Source of the DNA: 20CM-2-65-7 sp963704805
Lineage (GTDB): Bacteria; Gemmatimonadota; Gemmatimonadetes; Gemmatimonadales; GWC2-71-9
Direction of reading: 5' to 3'
Assembly: GCA_963704805.1 (NCBI GenBank)
Contig: CAVPHS010000002.1
Coordinates: 496,001 to 560,000 of the forward strand
Length of the DNA stretch: 64,000 bases
Shown here: piece after piece, positions 27,833 to 36,456 of the stretch
Position numbering within the stretch: the stretch's first letter is position 1
Layout: the number at the start of each line of letters is the position of its first letter
Made by a program: the position numbers and the translations under genes
The notes under the pieces: generated by a model
What the model was told of the DNA's origin: nothing
Database searches by the model: none
The model's input: the letters and a program-made list of their open reading frames with translations, nothing else

Positions 27833-29143
27833 CTACGGACGCTTGTCGACGACGAAGATGATCTGCGGCGTCACGAAATCCACCGTGGTGTAGTTCGCCG
27901 GGAAAAGCCGATACACCACGGTTCCCGAGCCGGGCGTGGCCGGGGCTCCGACGATGCGATAGCGGAACCGGAAGATCGTGCGCGCGGTGTCGGCGCTCGC
28001 GACAGTCGTATCCGCCGGCGGGGCACAGCGTCGGTTCGCGCCGGTCACGACGTCGCCCGCATCCGCTGGGCTGCAAATCAGCGTATCCGCGACCGACAGG
28101 ACTTCCTGCCAGCCGTTGTACTCAGGCTGAGTGGCGCCAGACATCTGAATAACGCCCCCCGCCGTAACGCCAGCGCTCGCCGCGGTGCCGGTGCGCGCCA
28201 GCGTCGAATCAGCCCGCGTGGCGCCGCCGGCGACGCGCCGATTCGTCAGCACCGTAGTCGAGCCGACCTGCACCGTTACCGTGTCGGTACTGCGCGTGAT
28301 CTTTTGCGAGGCCTGCGATGCGGACGTATCCGTCCGGAGCGAGGTCGGGCGCGTCTGCGGAGCGGCGCTCCCCGGCACCGAGCGCGGCACGATGATCGCC
28401 GTCAGCACCGACCCCGGAATGCGCGATCCCGCGACCCCCGGCGTACCGCCGGTGGCCCCTGGCACTCCCGGCGGGATCATCGCCTGGACCACCGTCGGAT
28501 CAATCGTGCCGGTGGTCGTCAGCGCGAGGCGATAGCTGCCGGTGTCGACGTTGACGTACACCGAGGCTGAGCCAAATGCCACGTTGCCGATCGGCGGCGC
28601 ACCCGAGGGGAGCACATTGCGACCCAGGATAAACGCATCGGCGTGAGCCGTCGTATCCGTGATGGCGCGGATCGATCCTGCGAGCGAGGGAGCGACGTTC
28701 AGCACCCGGATCGCAAACTGTCCCGCGCCCGGGTTCGCCGGCGTCAGGTTCGTGATGACCGCGTGCAGGGGGGGCGTGGAGCCGGGACGCGCAAAGCCGG
28801 TGAGTTGAAAGCTATACGGCTGATTCTCGACAAAGGTGAACGTCGTATCGAGCAGCACCTTCTTGGCAATCGAATCGACCGTGCTGCTGTTGAACACTCT
28901 GATGTGGCGGGCGCCCGGCTCGATATTCAGCGGGAACGGCAGCGTGCTCCGGAAATCGGCGTCCATGAAGCTCGCGTTCGTCGGGATGTCGATGATCCGC
29001 ACGTCGAGCTGCCCCGTATCGGACACGGCGTTGAGCCAGGTAATGTGGGCGTACGCGGGCAGCGGCTCGGTGAAGGTCGCATCTTTCTTACAGCCGAGCG
29101 CCAGGGCCACCACGCAGCAAGCAAACAAGCGCAATCGATTCAT
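27833..29143 (-). CDS. DUF4397-domain lipoprotein
   Basis: 436 residues from ATG 29143 (GTG 29155 is possible). Lipobox at VALALGCKK. The segment AYAHITWLNAVSDTGQLDVRI, which crosses two strands of the fold, and the later IRVLNVAPSLAGSIRA repeat match DUF4397 immunoglobulin-like domains. A Ser/Thr/Ala-rich middle part follows. The function of this family is unknown; it is likely a surface or periplasmic protein. It is followed by nothing on its strand before the terminator at 27809 and preceded by a small lipoprotein gene and SusD (locus 2). Confidence 0.8.
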   Translation of the reverse strand: MNRLRLFACCVVALALGCKKDATFTEPLPAYAHITWLNAVSDTGQLDVRIIDIPTNASFMDADFRSTLPFPLNIEPGARHIRVFNSSTVDSIAKKVLLDTTFTFVENQPYSFQLTGFARPGSTPPLHAVITNLTPANPGAGQFAIRVLNVAPSLAGSIRAITDTTAHADAFILGRNVLPSGAPPIGNVAFGSASVYVNVDTGSYRLALTTTGTIDPTVVQAMIPPGVPGATGGTPGVAGSRIPGSVLTAIIVPRSVPGSAAPQTRPTSLRTDTSASQASQKITRSTDTVTVQVGSTTVLTNRRVAGGATRADSTLARTGTAASAGVTAGGVIQMSGATQPEYNGWQEVLSVADTLICSPADAGDVVTGANRRCAPPADTTVASADTARTIFRFRYRIVGAPATPGSGTVVYRLFPANYTTVDFVTPQIIFVVDKRP

Positions 29144-29179
29144 CGCAACACTCACGCGTAAAGAGGTTATCGGGATGGC

Positions 29180-29650
29180 CTACTGGCCGTTGGGGTCGGG
29201 CGGTGTTCCGCCGTCCCCACTACTCCCGCCAAATCCGAACAAATTGAACGACGCGACGAGCCCCACGAATGCGGCCGTGACAGTCCCGAGCAGCAACACG
29301 GTCTTGGACGTCGAGAAGCGCCGCTCGTACGTCGTCATCACATAGCTTCTGGGCAGCGGGACCGTCTCGCCGGTCCACTTGGAGTGCGCGCCCCGGATGT
29401 CCACCACGTCCGTGACGGCGAGGACGTAGTTCGATTCGGTGGCCTGCACCAGCTGCCCGTCGATGCGCATGGTGTACGGGCCCACCTGCTGCGCCGTGTT
29501 CATGCGCCCCTCGTCATTGAGCAGCACCGACACCTTGGTGCCCGGCGCGGGCTGCAGTGACGCGACGGGGACCAGGTTATAGCAGCCCGCGAGCAGCGGC
29601 AGCACTACGACCGCAACGCACAGTCGTACAACGAGTGAAACCCAGCGCAT
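29180..29650 (-). CDS. Small lipoprotein with C-terminal membrane segment
   Basis: 156 residues. Lipobox at PLLAGCYN. The middle part (KVSVLLNDEGRMNTAQQVGP) is probably beta-rich, and a hydrophobic helix TVLLLGTVTAAFVGLVASF lies near the C-terminus, followed by a Gly/Pro-rich tail. I recognise no family. It starts two bases after the SusD gene of locus 2 ends, so it belongs to that operon and may be an accessory of the receptor pair. Confidence 0.7.
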   Translation of the reverse strand: MRWVSLVVRLCVAVVVLPLLAGCYNLVPVASLQPAPGTKVSVLLNDEGRMNTAQQVGPYTMRIDGQLVQATESNYVLAVTDVVDIRGAHSKWTGETVPLPRSYVMTTYERRFSTSKTVLLLGTVTAAFVGLVASFNLFGFGGSSGDGGTPPDPNGQ

Positions 29651-29652
29651 AC

Positions 29653-31317
29653 TCAGAACACCCCGCCGGCGAACAGACCGTAGTTGCCATGCGGCGCGGC
29701 GCCGGGACCGCCGACCCCACCCGAGGGATAAAATGCCTGGGCCCGTGTGTCCATTTCTTGATACGGCACTGGCCAGTAGAGGGCCGTCCCCTCCGGCAGG
29801 TCACCCCAACCGCGACCCGCGAAATACCACATCCCGTAGCCGGTGTAGGCCGTCTCCATGCGGTATTCCCACTTGAGTGCATCCCAGAGATTCCCGCACT
29901 TGGACAATCTGTAGGGAGTGGCCGCAGCGGGATCGGGCACGTGCGGTACGCACGCGGCCGCGCCCGGCACCGCGGTGACGGTGTCGGTCAGGACGGCCAC
30001 ACTGGGCAGCCCAGCATTGGTGACGCGGGAGCTGTCGATCCGCGCCGTGGCCGCCGCGAAGTTGCCGGCACGGAGGTAGCCCTCCGCCGCGTACAGGCGG
30101 ATCTCCGCCCGCGTCATGATCGGATAATTGCCGATGCGCCCGGCGACAAAGAACGCCCGCGAGCGGTAGAAGTCGTACATCGAGATCTGCAGCGGCTGGC
30201 CGGGCTGATCCTCACCCGCTTGACGGTTCCGCACGTACGGGAAGCCGGTGAACGTCCGATAATTGGGCCGCAGGGTATCCGCGTTCTGAGCCGCACGCGT
30301 CGCACCCTGGGGGAAACGCTTATCGTCGGTCACCACGAGGAAGGGTGCCCGGTTCGCGGGTGTCAAAGCGAGCCAGGCATCGTAGCCACCGGATTTGTCC
30401 GCCATGCCCATGTAAAACTGCGACATCTGGTGCCAGTTGGCGGGACCCGTGGCATACGATTGGATCGGCCAAACGACGTCCCAGCCCGCGGCCGGGTTCA
30501 TCCCAATGTTGAAATCCGCCGTGATGCCGGCGTTGGCGTCGGCGATGACGGCATTCCAGTCCGCCGCGGCGCGCTCGGCCGGCGACCGTGCCACAGTCGC
30601 GCGGAAGCGCGCCTTGTAGGAACGGATGAACCGGAAGTATCCCGTCGTATCGAGGGCATTGCCGTTGATCCACCCGCTGGGGAGCGGGAAAGAACCGGGA
30701 TTGGCACGCGCGATGGCGATCGCGGAGTCGAGCATCACGTATGACGCCGCCATGACCGTCGTGTAATCCGACAGTGGCTGCGTGGCCTGCGGGTCGTCGG
30801 TCTCACTCATCAATGAAGCGGAATCGTAGGCGAGCGCGAGGTTGCCGTAGGCCACGCCCTGCACGAACCGCGCGAACGAGCGGGCTCGGGCGTCCTGAGC
30901 CGCCGAGCCGAGGGTGCCCAGCTTGATCATCGCCGCGATGCCGATGGTGGCCATGCGCGCCGCGCGATGCAGCACTTGAAAGTCGCGATAATTGCCCCCA
31001 CTACCCGTGCTATTGCGGGTGTTCTCGATCGGCGTCCGCGGGATGCTGCCGCGCGGACCCATCGCGAAATTGGCCAGCGCCGACGTGTTTTCCATGCCCA
31101 TCACCTGCAGTTGCGTCTGCAGGTCGTCGTTCGATCCGCCGAGCGTGGCGTTTTGGACTTGCGCGTAGGTATTCGAGATGAACGCCTCGATGTCGGAAGG
31201 CCGCGACAGCGCCCGGTCGCGATCGGGATCGTTGGGATCCTCGACAACCAGCGTGTCTGCACACGCCGCGAGGCCGGCCAGAACGAAGATGCAGGCTACA
31301 GACCGAAACGTGGACAT
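29653..31317 (-). CDS. SusD/RagB-family outer-membrane lipoprotein (locus 2)
   Basis: 554 residues from ATG 31317, preceded by a perfect GGAGGAG. Lipobox at AGLAACADT. SusD-type architecture with an N-terminal NDPDRDRALSRPSDIEAF region and a C-terminal KWEYRMETAYTGYGMWYFAGRGWG split over the usual helices. It partners the SusC receptor ending at 31400. A strong GC hairpin lies in the 82-bp gap between the two genes and may set their relative expression. Confidence 0.9.
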   Translation of the reverse strand: MSTFRSVACIFVLAGLAACADTLVVEDPNDPDRDRALSRPSDIEAFISNTYAQVQNATLGGSNDDLQTQLQVMGMENTSALANFAMGPRGSIPRTPIENTRNSTGSGGNYRDFQVLHRAARMATIGIAAMIKLGTLGSAAQDARARSFARFVQGVAYGNLALAYDSASLMSETDDPQATQPLSDYTTVMAASYVMLDSAIAIARANPGSFPLPSGWINGNALDTTGYFRFIRSYKARFRATVARSPAERAAADWNAVIADANAGITADFNIGMNPAAGWDVVWPIQSYATGPANWHQMSQFYMGMADKSGGYDAWLALTPANRAPFLVVTDDKRFPQGATRAAQNADTLRPNYRTFTGFPYVRNRQAGEDQPGQPLQISMYDFYRSRAFFVAGRIGNYPIMTRAEIRLYAAEGYLRAGNFAAATARIDSSRVTNAGLPSVAVLTDTVTAVPGAAACVPHVPDPAAATPYRLSKCGNLWDALKWEYRMETAYTGYGMWYFAGRGWGDLPEGTALYWPVPYQEMDTRAQAFYPSGGVGGPGAAPHGNYGLFAGGVF

Positions 31318-31352
31318 CGTTTGCTCCTCCACAGAAAAGGGCCACGCCGGAT

Positions 31353-31389
31353 CCCCTCCGCGCCGGGCCAGGGGCCCGGCGCGGAGGGG
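31353..31389 (-). promoter_or_regulatory. 17-bp-stem hairpin between susC and susD (locus 2)
   Basis: Arms 31353-31369 and 31373-31389 are perfectly complementary with a 3-nt loop, entirely GC-rich. A CCCTTTT run follows 15 bases later on the minus strand. It could act as a partial terminator or as an mRNA-stabilising 3' structure for susC. Confidence 0.75.
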
Positions 31390-31399
31390 ACAAGCCGGC

Positions 31400-34300
31400 T
31401 TAGAACGTCGAGCTCAGTCCAAACGTGAATGTGCGGAGGTTCGGGAACGTGAACGCGTCCACGGCATTGATGGCGGCCGACGCCGACCCGTTCAGCTGCG
31501 CGCCTCCGGACAATCCGACCTCGGGATCGAACCCGCGGTAACCCGTGATCGTAAACAGATTGCGGCCGACGACCGCGATCTCCCAGTCGCCCGTCCGCGC
31601 GATCGGGCCGATGTGATAGGACACCAGCAGCTCGCGCAGCTTGGCGTAGCTCGCATCTTCGACCGTATAGCTGTTGGGCAGCAGCTGGTCATAGAACCCG
31701 CCCAGACCCGTGAAGCCGTCGACCGGCGACGTCCGCCAGTAATAGCCGATCGGCTTCGCGTCCTGGACTGACTTCCCGACCTGGTCCACGTCATGCGACA
31801 GAAAGTCGAGGTGCGCCCAATGGAAGCCCTGGTTCCACACCTTTTGACCGACCGCTGCGTCGACCAGCGCGTAGAAGGTGAACCGCCGGTACCGCACGTC
31901 GTTCGTAATCGCGAACCGGAAGTCGGGCAACGCGTTGCCCAGCGGAACATTGAGGGCAGCGCGCGTGGAATCCCGCAGCAGGATCGGAGCACCCCAGTTT
32001 ATGACTGAGATTCCCCACGGCGTAAGGTTCGGATTGTTCGCGGGGTTGGAGATGGACGTTTCCCACAGGTTGTCGGTGATGCCCATGCCAGGATTATTGC
32101 CCGTGCCGACCCAGACCAGGAGTCCTTCATCGTTCTGTTGGAACGCCGAAGTCGGGCCGCCGCACTGCGACTGGAAGTTCGCGGGCAGCTCGGAGCAGCT
32201 CGTGAGGAAGCGGTGTCCGTAGAACGTTCCCAGCCGTTCCCCCACCTTGGCCTGGAAGATCGCCGTCGTCCCCTGTAGATCGGCGCCGAAGAAGAACGGC
32301 GGGACATCGAGTGCCGTGACGACGGACTGGTTACGGTCGTAGATGAAGCGCGTCGACCACTGGAAGTCGCGCCGCTGCGTCAGGGGAATGTTGAGCGACA
32401 TTTCCAGCGTCTTGTTGGTCAGCGCCCCTGCGTTCTGCCACTGCCGCTGGAAGCCCGTCGATGCCGAGACGGGAACGGGAAGGATCTGATCATCGATCAC
32501 CGCATGCGAGTAGGTGACGTTCAAGGCGTAGCGGTTATACAACTCGAGGTCGCCGCCCACCTCAGTCTCCTTGTGCAGCTCAGGCTTCAGTTTGCTGTTG
32601 CCGAGCGTCACCATCGAGAGCAGACCGCCGGTGCCGACGGAGAACGCCTCGTATTGCGCGTCGAAGCGCGGCGAGCCGCCAGCAGTGCCGTAGGATGCAT
32701 GCAGCTTCAGCTCGGTCACGGCTGGAATCGACCACCACGGCTCCTGGGCAACGCGCCACGCCAGCGAGCCGCGGCCGAATGTGGCCCAGCGGTTGTCCGG
32801 ACCAAACAGCGAGCTGCCGTCGCGGCGGATCAGCGCGTCGACGATGTAGCGGCCCTTGTAGTCGAGGCCCGCGCCGGCGAAGATCCCAATTTGGCGGATA
32901 CGCTGCACGTTTGATGTCGTGTTGCGTGTACTCTGCAGCGTGTTCCCCAGATCCGTCACGCCTTTCACCGACAGCTGGCTCCCGTTCGCATTCAGCGTGT
33001 CGTAGTCGCGCTGCTCGAACAGATACCGCAGGCTGTAGCGGGTCCTCAGGTCCGGTCCGAAGTCCTTCCTGAACGCGGCGTTCAAGCTGCCGTTGAACGC
33101 TTCACGGTTGACTGTCCCCTGCAGAATCGAGCCGAGGTTAGCCGTCGAGGCGGAGGTCGTGCGGAAGCCTTTGTCATTGATCTGCACGCCCGAACCGCGC
33201 CGCAGGTCGTAGCTGAAGTTCGCGTCGAGATTGAACCAGTTGGCCGGCGAGAACGTCGCCGTGATCCCACCGATGAAGCGATTGGTGACGTCCTGCCGCT
33301 CCGTCTGATACAGCGTCGACAGCGGATTCTCGTTCTGTGATCCGCCGCCCTGCAAATTCGGACGAATGTAGAGCCGTCCCAGCGTGTCGCTCTGCAAGAT
33401 GTTCGCGATCGCCGGCACGCGCGTCAGGCGGAAGAACGCTTGACCGCCTCCTTCCTGGTTGATGCCGTCCTGCGTGCTTCGCGTGTAGGACGTGCGGAAC
33501 GACAGGTTCCAGTCCGTCCCGATTCCCTGATCGACGTTGATGCGGAAGGCATTCCGGTTGAAGCCGTTGAGGTAACGGATCGCGCCTTCTTCGTGCCGGT
33601 TGGATGCGCTCGCAAAGAATCGCGTGCTGGAGCCGAACCGCCCGGTCAGGTCGACGCTGTTCTCGAGGAACGGCTTCGGCGTCACGAGCTGATTGACCGC
33701 GTTGTACCCGGTCGTGGGCCATGGCTGCACCTGAAACCGCTGGCGCAGCGGCTGACCGGAAATCGTCGACCCGGGATCGATCGGAAAGCCTTTCGGGTTT
33801 AGCGAGAAGTCGCCTGGGGCATCATTGATGCGAGCCGCTTCCGTCGCCCAATCGAACGTCCGCGCGCAGTACGGCAGACCCGTGATCGCTTCGCAGAACC
33901 GCGTCCCGGTTTCGTCCGTAGCGAGGGCGGTGAAACGCGCGAGACCGAAGTCGCGCTCGATATCGCTCACGCCCGCTTCACTGCGAATGCCGAACTTCAC
34001 GCCTTCCAGGCTGCGCCGCGCCGACTTCGTCGTGATGTTGATGACGCCGTTGCCCGCCCGCGCGCCGTACAGCGATGCGCCGGCGGCACCCTTCACCACC
34101 TCGACATTCTCGATGTCCTGCGGATTCAGATCAGGCAGACCGCCGTTGATGATCACGCCGTCCACGATGTACAGCGGATCCTGGCCGCGACCCGACGCAT
34201 TGATCGACGTCGGTCCGCGCAGCAGCACCGACGCCTGCGCGCCGGGACGGCCACTGGCGCTCACGATGTTGGCACCCGGCACCTTGCCCTGCAGCGCGGT

Positions 34301-34762
34301 CAGCGGATTCGATCCGGGCACGGGCATTTGCGACGCGTCCACCCGCGAGACCGTGAACGGCACCTTCACCGCTTCCGTCGCTTCCTGCGTGCCGGTGACG
34401 ACGATGGCCTCGAGCAGGTTGACGTCGTAGCCCAGGACGAGGTCCACCGCCTGCTCGCCCGACGTTAACGTGATCGCCTTGCTGTTGGGTTTGAAGCCGA
34501 TGGCCCGCACGCGCAGCACCACCTGTTGCCCGCGCACGCGCGCGCCCGGAATGAGCACCGTGTACTGGCCCTGTCCATTGGTCAGCACGCCCATCCGCAG
34601 CTCTTCGATGAGGACGTTGGCGCCGACGATCGGCTCACCGCGATCAGAAGTGATCGTGCCGCGAATCACCGCATCTTGCGCCTGGGCGCTGCGCGGACCG
34701 GCCAGTAACAGCGCCAGTGCCGCGGTCCCGGCGAAGAGAATTCCACGACAATTCTGGAGCAT
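31400..34762 (-). CDS. SusC/RagA TonB-dependent receptor (locus 2)
   Basis: 1120 residues, intact. ATG 34762 with GAGGGTG upstream; the longer ORF to 34894 would cross a terminator hairpin. Signal peptide ends near AQAQ. A carrier domain (IRGTITSDRGEPIVGANVLI) is followed by the plug with LYIVDGVIINGGLPDLNP, VVKGAAGASLYGARAG and NGVINITTK, then a large barrel ending LRTFTFGLSSTF with terminal Phe. It imports substrate across the outer membrane using TonB energy, with SusD as lid. It has its own promoter and leader (34763-34969). Confidence 0.93.
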   Translation of the reverse strand: MLQNCRGILFAGTAALALLLAGPRSAQAQDAVIRGTITSDRGEPIVGANVLIEELRMGVLTNGQGQYTVLIPGARVRGQQVVLRVRAIGFKPNSKAITLTSGEQAVDLVLGYDVNLLEAIVVTGTQEATEAVKVPFTVSRVDASQMPVPGSNPLTALQGKVPGANIVSASGRPGAQASVLLRGPTSINASGRGQDPLYIVDGVIINGGLPDLNPQDIENVEVVKGAAGASLYGARAGNGVINITTKSARRSLEGVKFGIRSEAGVSDIERDFGLARFTALATDETGTRFCEAITGLPYCARTFDWATEAARINDAPGDFSLNPKGFPIDPGSTISGQPLRQRFQVQPWPTTGYNAVNQLVTPKPFLENSVDLTGRFGSSTRFFASASNRHEEGAIRYLNGFNRNAFRINVDQGIGTDWNLSFRTSYTRSTQDGINQEGGGQAFFRLTRVPAIANILQSDTLGRLYIRPNLQGGGSQNENPLSTLYQTERQDVTNRFIGGITATFSPANWFNLDANFSYDLRRGSGVQINDKGFRTTSASTANLGSILQGTVNREAFNGSLNAAFRKDFGPDLRTRYSLRYLFEQRDYDTLNANGSQLSVKGVTDLGNTLQSTRNTTSNVQRIRQIGIFAGAGLDYKGRYIVDALIRRDGSSLFGPDNRWATFGRGSLAWRVAQEPWWSIPAVTELKLHASYGTAGGSPRFDAQYEAFSVGTGGLLSMVTLGNSKLKPELHKETEVGGDLELYNRYALNVTYSHAVIDDQILPVPVSASTGFQRQWQNAGALTNKTLEMSLNIPLTQRRDFQWSTRFIYDRNQSVVTALDVPPFFFGADLQGTTAIFQAKVGERLGTFYGHRFLTSCSELPANFQSQCGGPTSAFQQNDEGLLVWVGTGNNPGMGITDNLWETSISNPANNPNLTPWGISVINWGAPILLRDSTRAALNVPLGNALPDFRFAITNDVRYRRFTFYALVDAAVGQKVWNQGFHWAHLDFLSHDVDQVGKSVQDAKPIGYYWRTSPVDGFTGLGGFYDQLLPNSYTVEDASYAKLRELLVSYHIGPIARTGDWEIAVVGRNLFTITGYRGFDPEVGLSGGAQLNGSASAAINAVDAFTFPNLRTFTFGLSSTF

Positions 34763-34816
34763 GGAAACACCCTCACGTGAACTGGGAGAACGAGTGGCAG
34801 CAGAAGGGGTGACAGT

Positions 34817-34868
34817 AGAAAAGCGCGCGGTTTCCCTGACGGGAAACCGCCCGGTAATGGCTGGGCGG
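34817..34868 (-). promoter_or_regulatory. Putative attenuator in the susC (locus 2) leader
   Basis: Terminator: a 10-bp stem (34827-34836 with 34841-34850), 4-nt loop, then GCGCTTTTC on the minus strand. Antiterminator: CCGCCC at 34863-34868 can pair with GGGCGG at 34847-34852, which overlaps the terminator 5' arm, so the two folds exclude each other. The structure lies between the predicted promoter and the susC start. Confidence 0.5.
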
Positions 34869-34939
34869 GTTGAACTGACGAGCGTGACGGTCATGCCGCT
34901 CGGGAATCAGGTGACGGCCTGAAAACGGCTTCCACCTCG

Positions 34940-34969
34940 GTTATACGCCAGGAGCGGTAACCCTGTCAA
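34940..34969 (-). promoter_or_regulatory. Consensus sigma70 promoter for susC (locus 2)
   Basis: On the minus strand TTGACA (34964-34969), an 18-bp spacer and TATAAC (34940-34945). Transcription would start near 34932, giving a leader of about 170 nt before the ATG at 34762. Confidence 0.75.
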
Positions 34970-35041
34970 GACCTGTATGTCCGGGTTGCAAACCGGCCGG
35001 CAGCACCTATCATCTACTGGTCCCGGTCCGACGGCCGGCTC

Positions 35042-35806
35042 ATGGCGCGCATAGCCTACATTCTTCCTCTGGTCGCGACGGTTGGCCTTGGGACCGCCGG
35101 GCCTAACAGCCTGTCCGCCCAGTCCCAGGACCGGGAGCTTGCCCACAGCGGCGGGATCATCGGCCGCGTCATCGACCAGCAATCCCAGCTTCCCCTCGGA
35201 GGAGCCACCGTCAGCCTCCTCGGTACCCGCCTCCAGACCGCCACGGACAGGGGTGGCCGCTTCACCCAGGCAGCGCTCGGCCCAGGCACCTATATCCTCG
35301 AGGTGCGGGCCGTCGGCTACAGCGTCGCCTCTTGGGTGCTGCGGCTCAGGGAGGGCGAGGTGGTCGATTACACCTTTGAGATTGCCCCCCTTGGCGTCGA
35401 GCTCGATCCGGTGGTGGTCGAGGCTCGCCCGTCGTTCGCGAGTCGGCGTCTGCGGGAATTCGAGGAGCGGCGCCACAGCGGCAGGGGCGTATTCATTACG
35501 GAAGAGCAGATCCAGACCACCAATGCCGCGACCATGGCCGACTTGCTCCGCGGTGTGCCGGGCGTCCGCTTGAACTGCCGTTCGGGGAACTGCACCGCCC
35601 AGATGACGCGGGGCGCCCGCGGCATCTGCGCCGCCGACTGGGTCGTTGACGGCATGCCCGCCACGATGTCGGCGACCCCGGCCCTCCCGGTGGTCGGCAT
35701 CATTGGCGTCGAGATTTATCGCAGTCCGGGCGAAGCGCCCGCGGAGTTCCTCAAGGCCGACTCCCAGTGCGGGGTTATCGCCATCTGGACCAAGTCGGGC
35801 CCCTGA
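35042..35806 (+). CDS. Carboxypeptidase-regulatory-like plus TonB plug protein, no barrel
   Basis: 254 residues. Signal peptide ends near SLSAQ. Residues about 40-120 form a carrier-type beta sandwich (GIIGRVIDQQSQLPLGGATV). Residues about 150-254 form a plug: FITEEQIQTTNAATMADLLR, DWVVDGMPATMS, VVGIIGVEIYRSPGEAPAEF. Four cysteines (NCRSGNC, GIC and SQCGV) are conspicuous. The barrel is absent. It is divergent from susC of locus 2 and overlaps the DsbA-like gene by 40 bases, which suggests its disulphides may be that protein's target. Confidence 0.8.
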   Translation: MARIAYILPLVATVGLGTAGPNSLSAQSQDRELAHSGGIIGRVIDQQSQLPLGGATVSLLGTRLQTATDRGGRFTQAALGPGTYILEVRAVGYSVASWVLRLREGEVVDYTFEIAPLGVELDPVVVEARPSFASRRLREFEERRHSGRGVFITEEQIQTTNAATMADLLRGVPGVRLNCRSGNCTAQMTRGARGICAADWVVDGMPATMSATPALPVVGIIGVEIYRSPGEAPAEFLKADSQCGVIAIWTKSGP

Positions 35807-36456
35807 GCCTCGGCCGCGCTCACTCGCGTCTCGCGCGTATCGCGATCATCGTCCTGAGCGTCTGGCTCGGGACTGCCGTGGCATGGCCCGCGCAGCAGAC
35901 CGCAGATCCGCTCGCGCTGCGCTCCAAAGGCGCGGCGACCGCGCCCGTCACCGTGTATGAGATGGGGGACTTTCAGTGCCCCGCGTGCCGCACGTTCACG
36001 GTCAACATCATGCCGGTGCTCGAGAAGCAGTTCATCCAGAGCGGCAAAGTGCGGTGGGTATTCATCAATTACCCGCTAACCAGCATCCATCCCAACGCGA
36101 TGGCGGCCGCCGAGGTCGCGATGTGCGCGTCGCGCCAGGGACGCTTTTGGGAGACCCACGACGTGCTGTACTATCGGCAGCCCGAATGGGCCAAGCTGGA
36201 TCAACCACGGTCCACTCTCATCACGCTCGCCCAGCATGCCGGCGTCGACCGGACGAAATTGCTCGCCTGTCTCGATAGTGGGACCGCGCGGGCGGAGGTC
36301 GAGCAGGACGCTCAGCGGGCCGTGCGCTCGGGCGCCAGCGCGACCCCTTCCTTCTATATAGAGGGCGGACTGCTGCAGGGCTCTCCGTCGGCCCCCGAGC
36401 CCATGGTCAGGATTCTCGATTCGATCTACACGGTCCGCGCGCGCCCGCGGCAGTGA
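35767..36456 (+). CDS. DsbA-family thiol oxidoreductase
   Basis: 229 residues. After an N-terminal hydrophobic segment (IAIIVLSVWLGTAVAWPAQ) the mature part has the thioredoxin-like DsbA fold with active site MGDFQCPACRTF (CPAC), cis-Pro in SATPSFYIEGG, and a helical insert with AMCASRQGRFWETHDVLY. It likely makes or rearranges disulphides in the periplasm. The only in-frame start codon is the GTG at 35767, giving a 40-base overlap with the plug protein gene. The next gene, kdtA, overlaps it by four bases. Confidence 0.88.
   Translation: MRGYRHLDQVGPLSLGRAHSRLARIAIIVLSVWLGTAVAWPAQQTADPLALRSKGAATAPVTVYEMGDFQCPACRTFTVNIMPVLEKQFIQSGKVRWVFINYPLTSIHPNAMAAAEVAMCASRQGRFWETHDVLYYRQPEWAKLDQPRSTLITLAQHAGVDRTKLLACLDSGTARAEVEQDAQRAVRSGASATPSFYIEGGLLQGSPSAPEPMVRILDSIYTVRARPRQ

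Noticed and set aside
34763..34932. Cobalamin riboswitch in the susC (locus 2) leader
   Set aside because: Some GGTGGAAGCC-like bases are present, but the B12 box and the conserved core could not be aligned.
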